Virus record (IMG/VR): IMGVR_UViG_3300032294_002469 | Location: 1 to 37,191 of that record | Length of the DNA stretch: 37,191 bases | Strand: one strand, 5' to 3' | From: a virus | Shown here: in pieces, positions 15,441 through 23,022 of the stretch | How positions within the stretch are numbered: position 1 is the first letter of the stretch | Layout of the letters: each line of letters begins with the position of its first letter | The notes under the pieces: model-generated | The model's input: the letters and a program-made list of their open reading frames with translations, nothing else | The model's database searches: none | What the model was told of the DNA's origin: nothing | Translations under genes and position numbers: made by a program

Positions 15441-18400
15441 ATGGCAACAGCACAAGTTAATCAAAAAGTATTTGTATCCCCAGGAGTTTATACATCTGAA
15501 ACAGACCTTTCGTTTGTGGCTCAGAGCGTGGGTGTTACAACCTTAGGTTTAGTTGGTGAGACTATAAAGGGTCCCGCTTTCGAACCTGTCTTTATAACAA
15601 ACTATGACGAATTTCAAGCCTACTTCGGTGGTACTGAACCTGTAAAGTTTGTGAATACACAAATTCCACAATATGAAGCTGCGTATATCGCAAAGTCTTA
15701 CTTACAACAATCTAACCAATTGTTTGTGACAAGGATTTTAGGTCTTTCAGGTTATGATGCGGGTCCATCGTGGAGTATTAGAACGACCGCAAACGTTGAC
15801 CCAACAACAATCGGTATCGAGGGTGTTGGTCAATCATTTACTGCAAATTTCAGTGGTAACTCATCAGGAGACACTTTTTTATTCACGTCTTCAAGTGCAG
15901 TGTTTAACGATTTTATATCACCAAATTTATATGTACAATATAGAATGAGTGATGGAAGTACGTCTAACCTATTTGCGGACTTTTCATTTAACATCGGTAA
16001 TGTTGCGGACAATCCGTCATTATCTGCTACGACAATTTCATTTTACGGGGCAATACCTGATACAGATTATTGGCCGTTGGTAACACAATATAGTAATCAA
16101 ATTAATGAATATCTTTCTGATACAAACAATTTGGAAACAAACGATTTATCTTCAAACGATAATGACGCTTGGTATTACGCTAATTTTGATAACTACTCAG
16201 GAAACTCTTACTCAGGTTATTCTTTCTATTATTCTGTGACAAACATTGTTACAGGGTCTACAGGAAATTATACAGGAACTATTACAGGTAGTGTGTATGA
16301 ATTCTCTGGTAGTGCATATTCTGAATTCAATAATATGGTAATTGCAACTCTTCGTTCAAGAGGTATTTCTCTTTACGCGAACAGTTCTGATAGTGATTCT
16401 CACGGTCCGATATATCAAGTTAATTCAGGTGGTACTATTGCTGGTTTAAGTGCTGTTACCATGGTTTGTAGTGGTGAGTATTCAGGTGTAACTCAATCAC
16501 CTTATGCAACTTTCTTATTATCGGGTGTAACTAAAGATAATGACGCGTTTCAGTTCGAAACATCTTTAGCTCCAAGTGATTCAAAATATATTACTAAAGT
16601 ATTAGGTGTTGACAATTTTGGTAAATCAAGATTTGAAACTCCTCTTTTTGTTGAAGAAGTATATCCAGGAACTTTGAATTTTGCATATAACCAAGGTTAT
16701 ATCAAAGGTCTTAATTGTCAATTGGTTGGTTTACCAAGTGCTAGAAGTAGAAGTGCTTCGTCAATTGCTTGGAATTTAGAAAGATATCAATCACCTGAGA
16801 CACCATTTTTGGTTTCAGAGTTAAGAGGAAATAAAGTTTATAGATTATTCAAGTTTATCTCAATATCTGATGGTGATTCTGCAAATGTTGAAATCAAAGT
16901 TTCAATTGCTAACTTATCTTTCAATAGTATGAGTTTCGACGTATTAGTTAGAAACTTCTTCGATACTGATGCTAATCCTGTGGTTATTGAAAAATTCACT
17001 AACTGTAACATGGACCCAGCTTCGAACAACTTCGTCGCTAAAAAGATTGGTAGTTCAAACGGTGAGTTTGCTTTACTTTCAAAATACATTATGATTGAGT
17101 TAGCTGATGAGGCACCAATAGATGCAATACCTTGTGGTTTCTACGGTTACACACAAAGAGAGTATGCGTCTCCATTGAACCCATCTCCTTACCCTAAATT
17201 CAAAACAAAATATTATTTCCCTGGTGAAGTTATTGCTAACCCACCATTCAACAGTCCTTTCGGTGGTAATAATGCCGTAGAAAGTCCTGGTGATGTTGTT
17301 AGAAGAAGTTACTTAGGATTTTCAACACAATTTGGAATCGATGAGTCATTCTTAACTTATAAAGGAAAACAAAATCCACAAGCGGGTTGGGAACTTGCAA
17401 CAGATTCTCTACCATGGAATTATCTTTCGAAAGGTTTCCATATGGACTCAGGTGCAACGGTTGTAACAATCGGAAACATCTATGATACAAGTGGACAAAC
17501 AGCATTCGAGTGTGGAGTGGCAGATTTTAGATTTGACCCTGAAACACAAGAAAATCCTTACTACTTTATCTATTCAAGAAAATTCACAGTATGTTTTGCT
17601 GGCGGATTCGATGGATGGGATATCTATGAAGAGTCAAGAACTAACACGGATAGATTCCAATTAGGAGCTTCTGGATTCCTTGCAGGTGCTTTCCCTTCTC
17701 CAAGATATCCTAACGCAACAGGTGATGGTATGTTCAAGAGAATTACTGTTCAAAACAATACCGTAGACTTTGCTAATACTGACTATTACGCTTATTTACT
17801 TGGTATTTTAACATTTGCTAATCCTGAAGCTACGAACATCAACGTATTTGCAACTGCAAGTATTGATTATGTATACAATTCAAATCTTTGTGAAGAGGCT
17901 ATTGATATGGTTCAATTCCAAAGAGCTGATTCGGTTTACATCGTGACTACACCTGACTACAATATGTTCTTACCAGATTCAACAGATACTCAAGCAATTA
18001 TTTATCCTCAAGAAGCGGTAGATAACTTAGATAACACAGGTATCGATTCAAACTACACAGCAACATATTATCCTTGGATATTAACAAGAGATACTGTTAA
18101 TAACACACAAATTTATTTACCAGCAACTGGTGAGGTTTGTAGAAACTTAGCTTTAACAGATAACATCGCATTCCCTTGGTTCGCATCAGCGGGTTACACA
18201 AGAGGTCTTGTTAATTCAATCAAAGCGAGAGTTAAGTTGACTCAAGAAGATAGAGACACACTTTATCAAGGTAGAATCAACCCTATTGCAACTTTCTCTG
18301 ATGTTGGAACTGTAATTTGGGGTAATAAGACTTTACAAGTTGCAGATACAGCACTTAACAGACTTAATGTTAGAAGATTGTTACTTCAAGCTCGTAAGTT

Positions 18401-18668
18401 AATTTCAGCAGTAGCTGTAAGATTAATCTTCGAACAAAACGACCAAGTTGTAAGACAACAATTCTTAGATAGTGTTAATCCAATTTTGGATAGTATTAGA
18501 AGAGATAGAGGTCTTTATGATTTCCGTGTAACAGTTTCTTCAACACCTGAAGACTTAGACAGAAATACATTAACAGGTAAAATTTATCTTAAACCAACGA
18601 AGGCTCTTGAATTTATTGATATTGAATTCTTTATCACACCAACAGGAGCATCATTCGAAAATATCTAA
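15441..18668 (+). CDS. gp18: Contractile tail sheath protein (gp18-like), unusually large
   Basis: The sheath polymer that contracts to drive the tail tube through the host envelope. The N-terminus shows the family opening FVSPGVYTSETDLSFVAQS with GLVGETIKGPAFEPVFI, NYDEFQAYFGG and AAYIAKSYLQQSNQLFVTRI. The C-terminus has the conserved core: FIDIEFFITPTG at the end, preceded by LIFEQNDQVVRQQFLDSVNP, and FRVTVSSTPEDLD. At 1075 residues it is far longer than T4 gp18 (659); the extra length lies in the middle (roughly residues 110-640), which is Ser/Gly/Tyr-rich and beta-like, as expected for surface-exposed insertion domains. It has its own promoter box and a strong terminator directly after the stop, consistent with very high expression. 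Confidence 0.95.
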   Translation: MATAQVNQKVFVSPGVYTSETDLSFVAQSVGVTTLGLVGETIKGPAFEPVFITNYDEFQAYFGGTEPVKFVNTQIPQYEAAYIAKSYLQQSNQLFVTRILGLSGYDAGPSWSIRTTANVDPTTIGIEGVGQSFTANFSGNSSGDTFLFTSSSAVFNDFISPNLYVQYRMSDGSTSNLFADFSFNIGNVADNPSLSATTISFYGAIPDTDYWPLVTQYSNQINEYLSDTNNLETNDLSSNDNDAWYYANFDNYSGNSYSGYSFYYSVTNIVTGSTGNYTGTITGSVYEFSGSAYSEFNNMVIATLRSRGISLYANSSDSDSHGPIYQVNSGGTIAGLSAVTMVCSGEYSGVTQSPYATFLLSGVTKDNDAFQFETSLAPSDSKYITKVLGVDNFGKSRFETPLFVEEVYPGTLNFAYNQGYIKGLNCQLVGLPSARSRSASSIAWNLERYQSPETPFLVSELRGNKVYRLFKFISISDGDSANVEIKVSIANLSFNSMSFDVLVRNFFDTDANPVVIEKFTNCNMDPASNNFVAKKIGSSNGEFALLSKYIMIELADEAPIDAIPCGFYGYTQREYASPLNPSPYPKFKTKYYFPGEVIANPPFNSPFGGNNAVESPGDVVRRSYLGFSTQFGIDESFLTYKGKQNPQAGWELATDSLPWNYLSKGFHMDSGATVVTIGNIYDTSGQTAFECGVADFRFDPETQENPYYFIYSRKFTVCFAGGFDGWDIYEESRTNTDRFQLGASGFLAGAFPSPRYPNATGDGMFKRITVQNNTVDFANTDYYAYLLGILTFANPEATNINVFATASIDYVYNSNLCEEAIDMVQFQRADSVYIVTTPDYNMFLPDSTDTQAIIYPQEAVDNLDNTGIDSNYTATYYPWILTRDTVNNTQIYLPATGEVCRNLALTDNIAFPWFASAGYTRGLVNSIKARVKLTQEDRDTLYQGRINPIATFSDVGTVIWGNKTLQVADTALNRLNVRRLLLQARKLISAVAVRLIFEQNDQVVRQQFLDSVNPILDSIRRDRGLYDFRVTVSSTPEDLDRNTLTGKIYLKPTKALEFIDIEFFITPTGASFENI

Positions 18669-18669
18669 A

Positions 18670-18703
18670 AAAATCGGGGGGGAATTTCTTCTCCCCCTTT
18701 TTT
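18670..18703 (+). terminator. Intrinsic terminator after tail sheath
   Basis: GGGGGGGAA (18676-18684) pairs with TTCTCCCCC (18689-18697) with one G-U pair and loop TTTC, flanked by A-rich sequence and followed by six T. The U-tract ends eight bases before the next ATG. Confidence 0.9.
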
Positions 18704-18711
18704 AGCCAAAT

Positions 18712-19542
18712 ATGAAAACAAATATTAAAGAAGGATTTAAGGACGATAAAACACCAGACATGAAGTATTATGCATTTGACTGGGATGATAATATTGTTCA
18801 TATGCCAACAAAAATTATTGTTAAAGATTCTGAAGGTGAAGAAGTTGGTATGAGTACCGACGACTTTGCAGAACACAGACATCAAATAGGAAAGGAAGAT
18901 TTCAATTATAAGGGACAAACTATTGTTGGTTTCGCTGAAGACCCTTTCAGAAACTTCAGAACTGCAGGTGATAAAGATTTCATCATAGATGCGATGAGAG
19001 CGAAGCAAGGACCAGCATTTGAAGACTTCAAAGAGGCAATCAACAACGGTTCAATTTTTTCTATCATCACCGCTAGAGGTCACAACCCAAACACACTTAA
19101 ACAAGCTGTCTACAATTACATTGTGAATGACTTCAATGGTATAAGTAAGGATGAGTTAGTTAAGAACCTGAAAAAATATAGAACATTTGCAGGAGAAGAT
19201 GAGATGTCAGATAATGAGTTAATCAAGACATATTTGGCTCTCAACAAGTACCACCCCGTTTCTTTTGGGGACGATAAAGGGGCTCAGAATCCCGAGGAAG
19301 CAAAGGTTCGTGCAATGGACGAATTTGTAGATTATATTAAAGGAATGGCCGCAATACTTAATAAAAGAGCCTTCTTAAAAAATGATATAGGAAATAAATT
19401 TGTTCCCAAGATGCCTTCTATAGGGTTTTCAGACGATGACCCTAAAAACATAGAAGTAATGAAAAAACATTTTAATAATAAACCCGATAATAGAGTTAAA
19501 ACTTATTCTACTGCTGGAGGAATCAAAAAAGAAGTTAAATAA
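18712..19542 (+). CDS. HAD-superfamily phosphatase-like protein
   Basis: 276 residues. HAD motif I is FDWDDN (nucleophile D23, acid D25), motif II is IITARGH (T120, R122), motif III Lys is probably K194 or K198, and motif IV is GFSDDDPKN (D241, D242). All catalytic positions are there, so an active phosphohydrolase (nucleotide, sugar phosphate or nucleic-acid end) is likely. A cap between motifs I and II is formed by residues about 30-110. It lies between the sheath and tube genes, directly behind a terminator and without its own TATTTAT box, so it is probably made by read-through at a low level. The substrate cannot be told; a T4 Pnkp-phosphatase-like role is one possibility. Confidence 0.75.
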   Translation: MKTNIKEGFKDDKTPDMKYYAFDWDDNIVHMPTKIIVKDSEGEEVGMSTDDFAEHRHQIGKEDFNYKGQTIVGFAEDPFRNFRTAGDKDFIIDAMRAKQGPAFEDFKEAINNGSIFSIITARGHNPNTLKQAVYNYIVNDFNGISKDELVKNLKKYRTFAGEDEMSDNELIKTYLALNKYHPVSFGDDKGAQNPEEAKVRAMDEFVDYIKGMAAILNKRAFLKNDIGNKFVPKMPSIGFSDDDPKNIEVMKKHFNNKPDNRVKTYSTAGGIKKEVK

Positions 19543-19593
19543 GGATATCTTTTTAATTAATTAAAGTAAATAGAAATATTTTTGAACACACTA

Positions 19594-19605
19594 TATTTAT
19601 CATTA
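19594..19605 (+). promoter_or_regulatory. TATTTATC box upstream of tail tube
   Basis: TATTTATC at 19594-19601, 33 bases before the tube ATG. It lies in a 92-base gap with nothing else recognisable and shares the 12-mer TATTTATCATTA with the sheath promoter region, without the sheath's left repeat arm. Confidence 0.5.
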
Positions 19606-19634
19606 TATAAACAAGAAAATTAAATTTTATTCAT

Positions 19635-20123
19635 ATGGCTGATTTACTAATGAAAATGCCTCTTCCTTACGAACCGAAACGTCAGAATCGTTTTATTTTA
19701 AGATTCCCGTCAAGTTTGGGGATTAATGAGTGGTTTGTGGAAAGTGCTGCAAGACCTCACATAACAATTAACGCAACGGAGATTCCGTTTTTGAACACGT
19801 CAACATATGTTGCTGGTAGATTTACATGGCAAACAATTAACGTAACGTTCAGAGACCCAATTGGTCCTTCTGCGGCTCAAGCGTTGATGGAGTGGGTTCG
19901 TCTATGTGCCGAATCTGTTACAGGTCGTATGGGTTATGCTGCAGGTTACAAAAAAGATGTCGACATTGAAATGTTAGACCCAACAGGAGTTGTTGTTGAA
20001 AAATGGATTATGTATGGTACATTTATGACAGACGTTAACTTCAATCAGTTAGCATACAACCAAGACGGTTTAGCAACGATTGCAGCGACAATGAGAATGG
20101 ATAGATGTGTTTTAGTATACTAA
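19635..20123 (+). CDS. gp19: Tail tube protein (gp19-like)
   Basis: The inner tube of the contractile tail, assembled in hexameric rings around the tape measure. The 162 residues match the T4-like gp19 family in length (T4: 163) and pattern: RQNRFILRFPSSLGINEWFV at the start, then a strand-rich middle with ITINATEIPFLNTSTYVAGR, FTWQTINVTFRDPIGP, a helix ALMEWVRLCAES, and the closing YNQDGLATIAATMRMDRCVL. It has its own promoter-like box sharing a 12-mer with the sheath promoter, and a perfect 12-bp hairpin terminator follows, in keeping with the high copy number of the tube protein. Confidence 0.93.
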   Translation: MADLLMKMPLPYEPKRQNRFILRFPSSLGINEWFVESAARPHITINATEIPFLNTSTYVAGRFTWQTINVTFRDPIGPSAAQALMEWVRLCAESVTGRMGYAAGYKKDVDIEMLDPTGVVVEKWIMYGTFMTDVNFNQLAYNQDGLATIAATMRMDRCVLVY

Positions 20124-20155
20124 TACTCTTTATAAAAAAAAATCAAGACTTATAT

Positions 20156-20193
20156 TTAACCGTATAGACATAAACTATACGGTTAATTTTTTT
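20156..20193 (+). terminator. Intrinsic terminator after tail tube
   Basis: TTAACCGTATAG (20156-20167) and CTATACGGTTAA (20175-20186) form a perfect 12-bp stem with a 7-base loop, followed by seven T. The U-tract ends two bases before the next ATG (20196). Confidence 0.92.
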
Positions 20194-20195
20194 AT

Positions 20196-20939
20196 ATGCA
20201 AGACCAATCCAGAGAATACGGACAAATGAATTTTTCACTTCCCCATGACGTGGTTCCATTACCATCGGGTGGTGTTTTTTATAAAAACAAAAAGAAATCA
20301 TTGAAAGTAGGTTATTTGACAGCCTCTGATGAAAATATATTAATGGGTGGAGTTGAAAACTTAGCAACTAATTTATTAAGAGCGAAAGTTTATGAACCAG
20401 ATGTTAGAATTGAAGACTTACTTGAAGGAGATATTGAAGCGATTCTTGTTTTCTTAAGAAACACTTCTTTTGGGCATGAAATGGTTTTGAATCTGACAGA
20501 CCCACTAACTCGTAAGCCATTCCAAACAACAATTGACCTAAGTGTAATATCAATAGTGAATGGTCAAGAACCAAACGAAGATGGTACCTTTACCATTTCA
20601 CTTCCAAAGTCACAGACTACTATTAAGGTTAAACCTCTATCTTACGGTGAGATTATGGAAATCGAAAGACAAGTCGATGCTTACCCTCAAGGTAGAACTG
20701 CACCAAAAGTGACTTGGAGATTGGCAAAACAAATAGTTGAAATGAATGGCTCAACGGACAAAGGAGAAATCATTAAGTTCATAGACCAAATGCCAATCGC
20801 AGACTCAAAGTTTATTAAAAAGTTTTTGGATGAAAACGAACCTAAATTAGATATGAAGAAGACAGTAACAACCCCATCAGGAGAAAAACTAACGGTTAAT
20901 GTTGGTTTTGGGGCTGACTTTTTTCGCCCTTTCTTCTGA
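20196..20939 (+). CDS. gp26: T4_baseplate family protein (gp26-like), tail assembly chaperone position
   Basis: 247 residues resembling PF12322, the T4 gp26 family. The opening HDVVPLPSGGVFYKNKKKSLKV, then YLTASDENIL, a helix GDIEAILVFLRNTSFG and PLSYGEIMEIERQVD are typical. In T4, genes 26 and 51 lie side by side before the hub and tape-measure genes and help build the baseplate hub. Here the gene ends abruptly with GADFFRPFF and overlaps an out-of-frame ORF by 41 bases; a T6 run at 20919-20924 could let ribosomes slip into that frame, giving a product of about 293-294 residues. This arrangement just before the tape measure is that of phage tail-assembly chaperones (G/GT). It sits directly behind the tube terminator with no clean promoter of its own. 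Confidence 0.85.
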   Translation: MQDQSREYGQMNFSLPHDVVPLPSGGVFYKNKKKSLKVGYLTASDENILMGGVENLATNLLRAKVYEPDVRIEDLLEGDIEAILVFLRNTSFGHEMVLNLTDPLTRKPFQTTIDLSVISIVNGQEPNEDGTFTISLPKSQTTIKVKPLSYGEIMEIERQVDAYPQGRTAPKVTWRLAKQIVEMNGSTDKGEIIKFIDQMPIADSKFIKKFLDENEPKLDMKKTVTTPSGEKLTVNVGFGADFFRPFF

Positions 20940-21078
20940 TTATAGGAAAGGTCAACTAGATGAATTTTACTATTTATCAACATTAATGAACATATCGTAT
21001 ACTGATTTTTTACAGATGCCGATATTCACAAGGAAATATTTGTTGGATAAATGGGTAGAAATTAATAATAAAGACTGA
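20899..21078 (+). CDS. Overlapping 59-codon ORF: frameshift extension or gp51-like protein
   Basis: In the +1 frame relative to the gp26-like gene. The sequence after the overlap, DYRKGQLDEFYYLSTLMNIS then YTDFLQMPIFTRKYLLDKWV, looks like real protein: a helix, then the 'dfl.MP.f.r.yL..k..e.n' pattern seen in the C-terminal parts of tail assembly chaperones. An ATG at 20899 could start it independently, with AGGAG 15 bases upstream (too far for a good ribosome site), but the first residues MLVLGLTFFALSS are those dictated by the other frame and look unlike a native start. Entry by +1 or -2 slippage at TTTTTT is at least as likely. T4 gp51 occupies this map position but is longer (249 residues). 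Confidence 0.65.
   Translation: MLVLGLTFFALSSDYRKGQLDEFYYLSTLMNISYTDFLQMPIFTRKYLLDKWVEINNKD
20919..20924 (+). other. Candidate slippery site (TTTTTT) for +1/-2 frameshift
   Basis: Two Phe codons TTT TTT, followed four codons later by the in-frame stop at 20937-20939. A +1 or -2 slip keeps Phe pairing and enters the downstream frame at TTC GCC CTT. A sequencing indel in the homopolymer is the main alternative. Confidence 0.45.
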
Positions 21079-21093
21079 ATTTTCAGTCTTTTT
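21070..21093 (+). terminator. Hairpin terminator overlapping the stop of the 59-codon ORF
   Basis: AAAGACTG (21070-21077) pairs with CAGTCTTT (21084-21091), loop AATTTT, ending in a run of five T. The tape-measure promoter box begins two bases later. Confidence 0.75.
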
Positions 21094-21094
21094 G

Positions 21095-21102
21095 TATTTA
21101 TA
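21095..21102 (+). promoter_or_regulatory. TATTTATA box upstream of tape measure
   Basis: 14 bases before the ATG at 21117 and immediately downstream of a terminator hairpin, so the tape-measure gene appears to start a new transcription unit. Confidence 0.55.
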
Positions 21103-21116
21103 AGAAAAGATAATAT

Positions 21117-22985
21117 ATGGCCGAGAACGAACAGAGACCACTGGACTATTTTAAGGAACTCACTGACAAGATTGAGGAGTACAAGAATGGTGGGCTGGTT
21201 ACATTCTTCAACGATGTTGCTAAGGCGATTACTTCGTTGGAAAGTTATGGTGCTGAGGTCAATAGAACTTTTGGTGAAACAAGACAAAGAATTGGTGATA
21301 TTAAGACCGCTTTGGCAGACTCACTCCCTGGTATTAACAGATTAGGTGGTGACATCAAAGATGTTCAAACAACTATTACAGATATTGCATTAGCGTCGAA
21401 ACGAAATGTAATTGCTACAACAGAACAAACAGAAAAACTATACGCGGCGGCTCAAGTTACAACTTTATCCGTAAGAACTTTAGTTGATGGATTTGCGGAT
21501 GTCGGGGTTGGTGTGGCACAAATGTCGAAACAACTTGAATCTTCAATCAATTACATTAGAAGTATTGGTGGTAACACGAGGGAAGTATTCAAAGTGGTTT
21601 CATCAAACATGGACCAGTTGAATCGTTATCAGTTCGACGGTGGAATACAGGGGTTAACAAAAATGGCGGCGCAGGCTTCGATGTTGAGATTCGATATGAA
21701 TGAAACATTCAGGTTGGCGGATGGGTTATACAAACCAGAAAGGGCGATAGAGGTTGCATCGGCATTCCAAAGACTTGGATTGGCTGTTGGAGATTTGGCA
21801 GACCCATTCAGATTGATGAATGCATCAATTAACGACCCTCAAGGTCTACAGGACAGTTTAGTAAACGTATCTAAACAGTTTACTTATTTCGATAACCAAA
21901 CCAAAACTTTCAAAATAACTCCTGAGGGTGTTATCAGATTGAAAGAACTTGAAAACCAAACGGGTGTAAGTGCTACTGAAATGACTAAACTTGGATTAGC
22001 GGCAAAAGAAGCGGATGCTAGAATTTCTGCGATTAGTGCTGTTGGGTTAAATGTTAAAGAAGAGGATAAACAATTACTATCGAACATCGCAAGAATGGGT
22101 GATGGTGGTGAATATGAAATTAGTGTAAAGGATAGTCAAACAGGGGAAAGACGTTGGGAGAAACTGACAAGTTTAACACAAGACCAACTGAACGCCACAC
22201 TCAAAGAACAGAAAGAAGGACCAAAAAGTATGGAAGATATTGCTAGGTCTCAGTTAGATTATAGTGAAATGGTTGCTGGCGATGTGAGAGCAATATATAA
22301 TGGATTCATGTACGGTTTTGGTAGTGAGAGGAGAGTAACACAAGAGGTAGAAGGTTTGAGAAAAACTACTGATGCACTCACTGGTACGTTCTCCAAAATG
22401 TTTGGAACAACAAAAACGGGAAAGGCCATGGCTTCAACGGCTATTGATGACATGAAACAATTTTTCAAAGACTTGAATGACCCGAATAAAACCAAGGCTG
22501 ACGCTATGGCATCTTTGTTAGAAAAAGTTAGTGCTCAAAGTCAAAAATTTGGTACTGACTTCAAAGACGGAATGACAGAGTTCTTGAATAAGAGTGCTGA
22601 TAAATTGACTGACAAAACGATGGCCGAATCAGGTGCCGAATCATTAATAAAACAATTATTAAATGATAAAAGAAAACCTGGTGCAATAGAAACTGATGGT
22701 TCTATGTATAGTAATCTTATGGGTAAATCAACACCAATTGATTTAGGCACGAGAACAATGTCGAGAAACGCACTCGGTGACGGAATAACGACAACCAAAA
22801 CAACATCCAAAGTCGATATTGGAGGAAAAATACAAGTAGAATTCACTGCAGCTAATGGTACAGAACTGTCTAAAAAAGTGTTAGATGATTGGGCAAATAG
22901 TCCCCAAACAAAACAATATTTCATGAGTTTAGTTGAACCAAACAACCCAACGAAAGCACCTGTCAATAGGAGTTACGGAAACTAA
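21117..22985 (+). CDS. Tape-measure protein (gp29-type)
   Basis: 622 residues, mainly alpha-helical. Heptad-like stretches include FNDVAKAITSLESYGAEVNR, RLGGDIKDVQTTITDIALAS and GFADVGVGVAQMSKQLESS, followed by helical repeats rich in Ala and Thr, as in tape measures that fill the tail tube and set its length. Gene order (tube, chaperone-like pair, then this gene) supports the call. T4 gp29 has 590 residues, so a tail of about T4's length is expected if the length rule holds. No enzymatic motif is visible, and the short C-terminal tail (PNNPTKAPVNRSYGN) is disordered-looking. Confidence 0.82.
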   Translation: MAENEQRPLDYFKELTDKIEEYKNGGLVTFFNDVAKAITSLESYGAEVNRTFGETRQRIGDIKTALADSLPGINRLGGDIKDVQTTITDIALASKRNVIATTEQTEKLYAAAQVTTLSVRTLVDGFADVGVGVAQMSKQLESSINYIRSIGGNTREVFKVVSSNMDQLNRYQFDGGIQGLTKMAAQASMLRFDMNETFRLADGLYKPERAIEVASAFQRLGLAVGDLADPFRLMNASINDPQGLQDSLVNVSKQFTYFDNQTKTFKITPEGVIRLKELENQTGVSATEMTKLGLAAKEADARISAISAVGLNVKEEDKQLLSNIARMGDGGEYEISVKDSQTGERRWEKLTSLTQDQLNATLKEQKEGPKSMEDIARSQLDYSEMVAGDVRAIYNGFMYGFGSERRVTQEVEGLRKTTDALTGTFSKMFGTTKTGKAMASTAIDDMKQFFKDLNDPNKTKADAMASLLEKVSAQSQKFGTDFKDGMTEFLNKSADKLTDKTMAESGAESLIKQLLNDKRKPGAIETDGSMYSNLMGKSTPIDLGTRTMSRNALGDGITTTKTTSKVDIGGKIQVEFTAANGTELSKKVLDDWANSPQTKQYFMSLVEPNNPTKAPVNRSYGN

Positions 22986-23001
22986 AAATTGACAACTAAC
23001 C

Positions 23002-23009
23002 TATTTATA
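23002..23009 (+). promoter_or_regulatory. TATTTATA box upstream of the 1672-residue baseplate gene
   Basis: 13 bases before the ATG at 23023. The 13-mer TATTTATATAAAA here is identical to that at 36068-36080. Confidence 0.55.
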
Positions 23010-23022
23010 TAAAAAGAAATTA

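Noticed and set aside
20153-20160. TATTTAAC as a promoter for the gp26-like gene
   Set aside because: It deviates from the box and overlaps the left arm of a perfect terminator hairpin.
22541-22966. Minus-strand frame of 141 codons opposite the tape measure
   Set aside because: It is a shadow of the well-supported + strand gene with no own promoter box or family pattern; the same holds for minus-strand frames at 23586-23972, 18634-19008 and 36375-36749.
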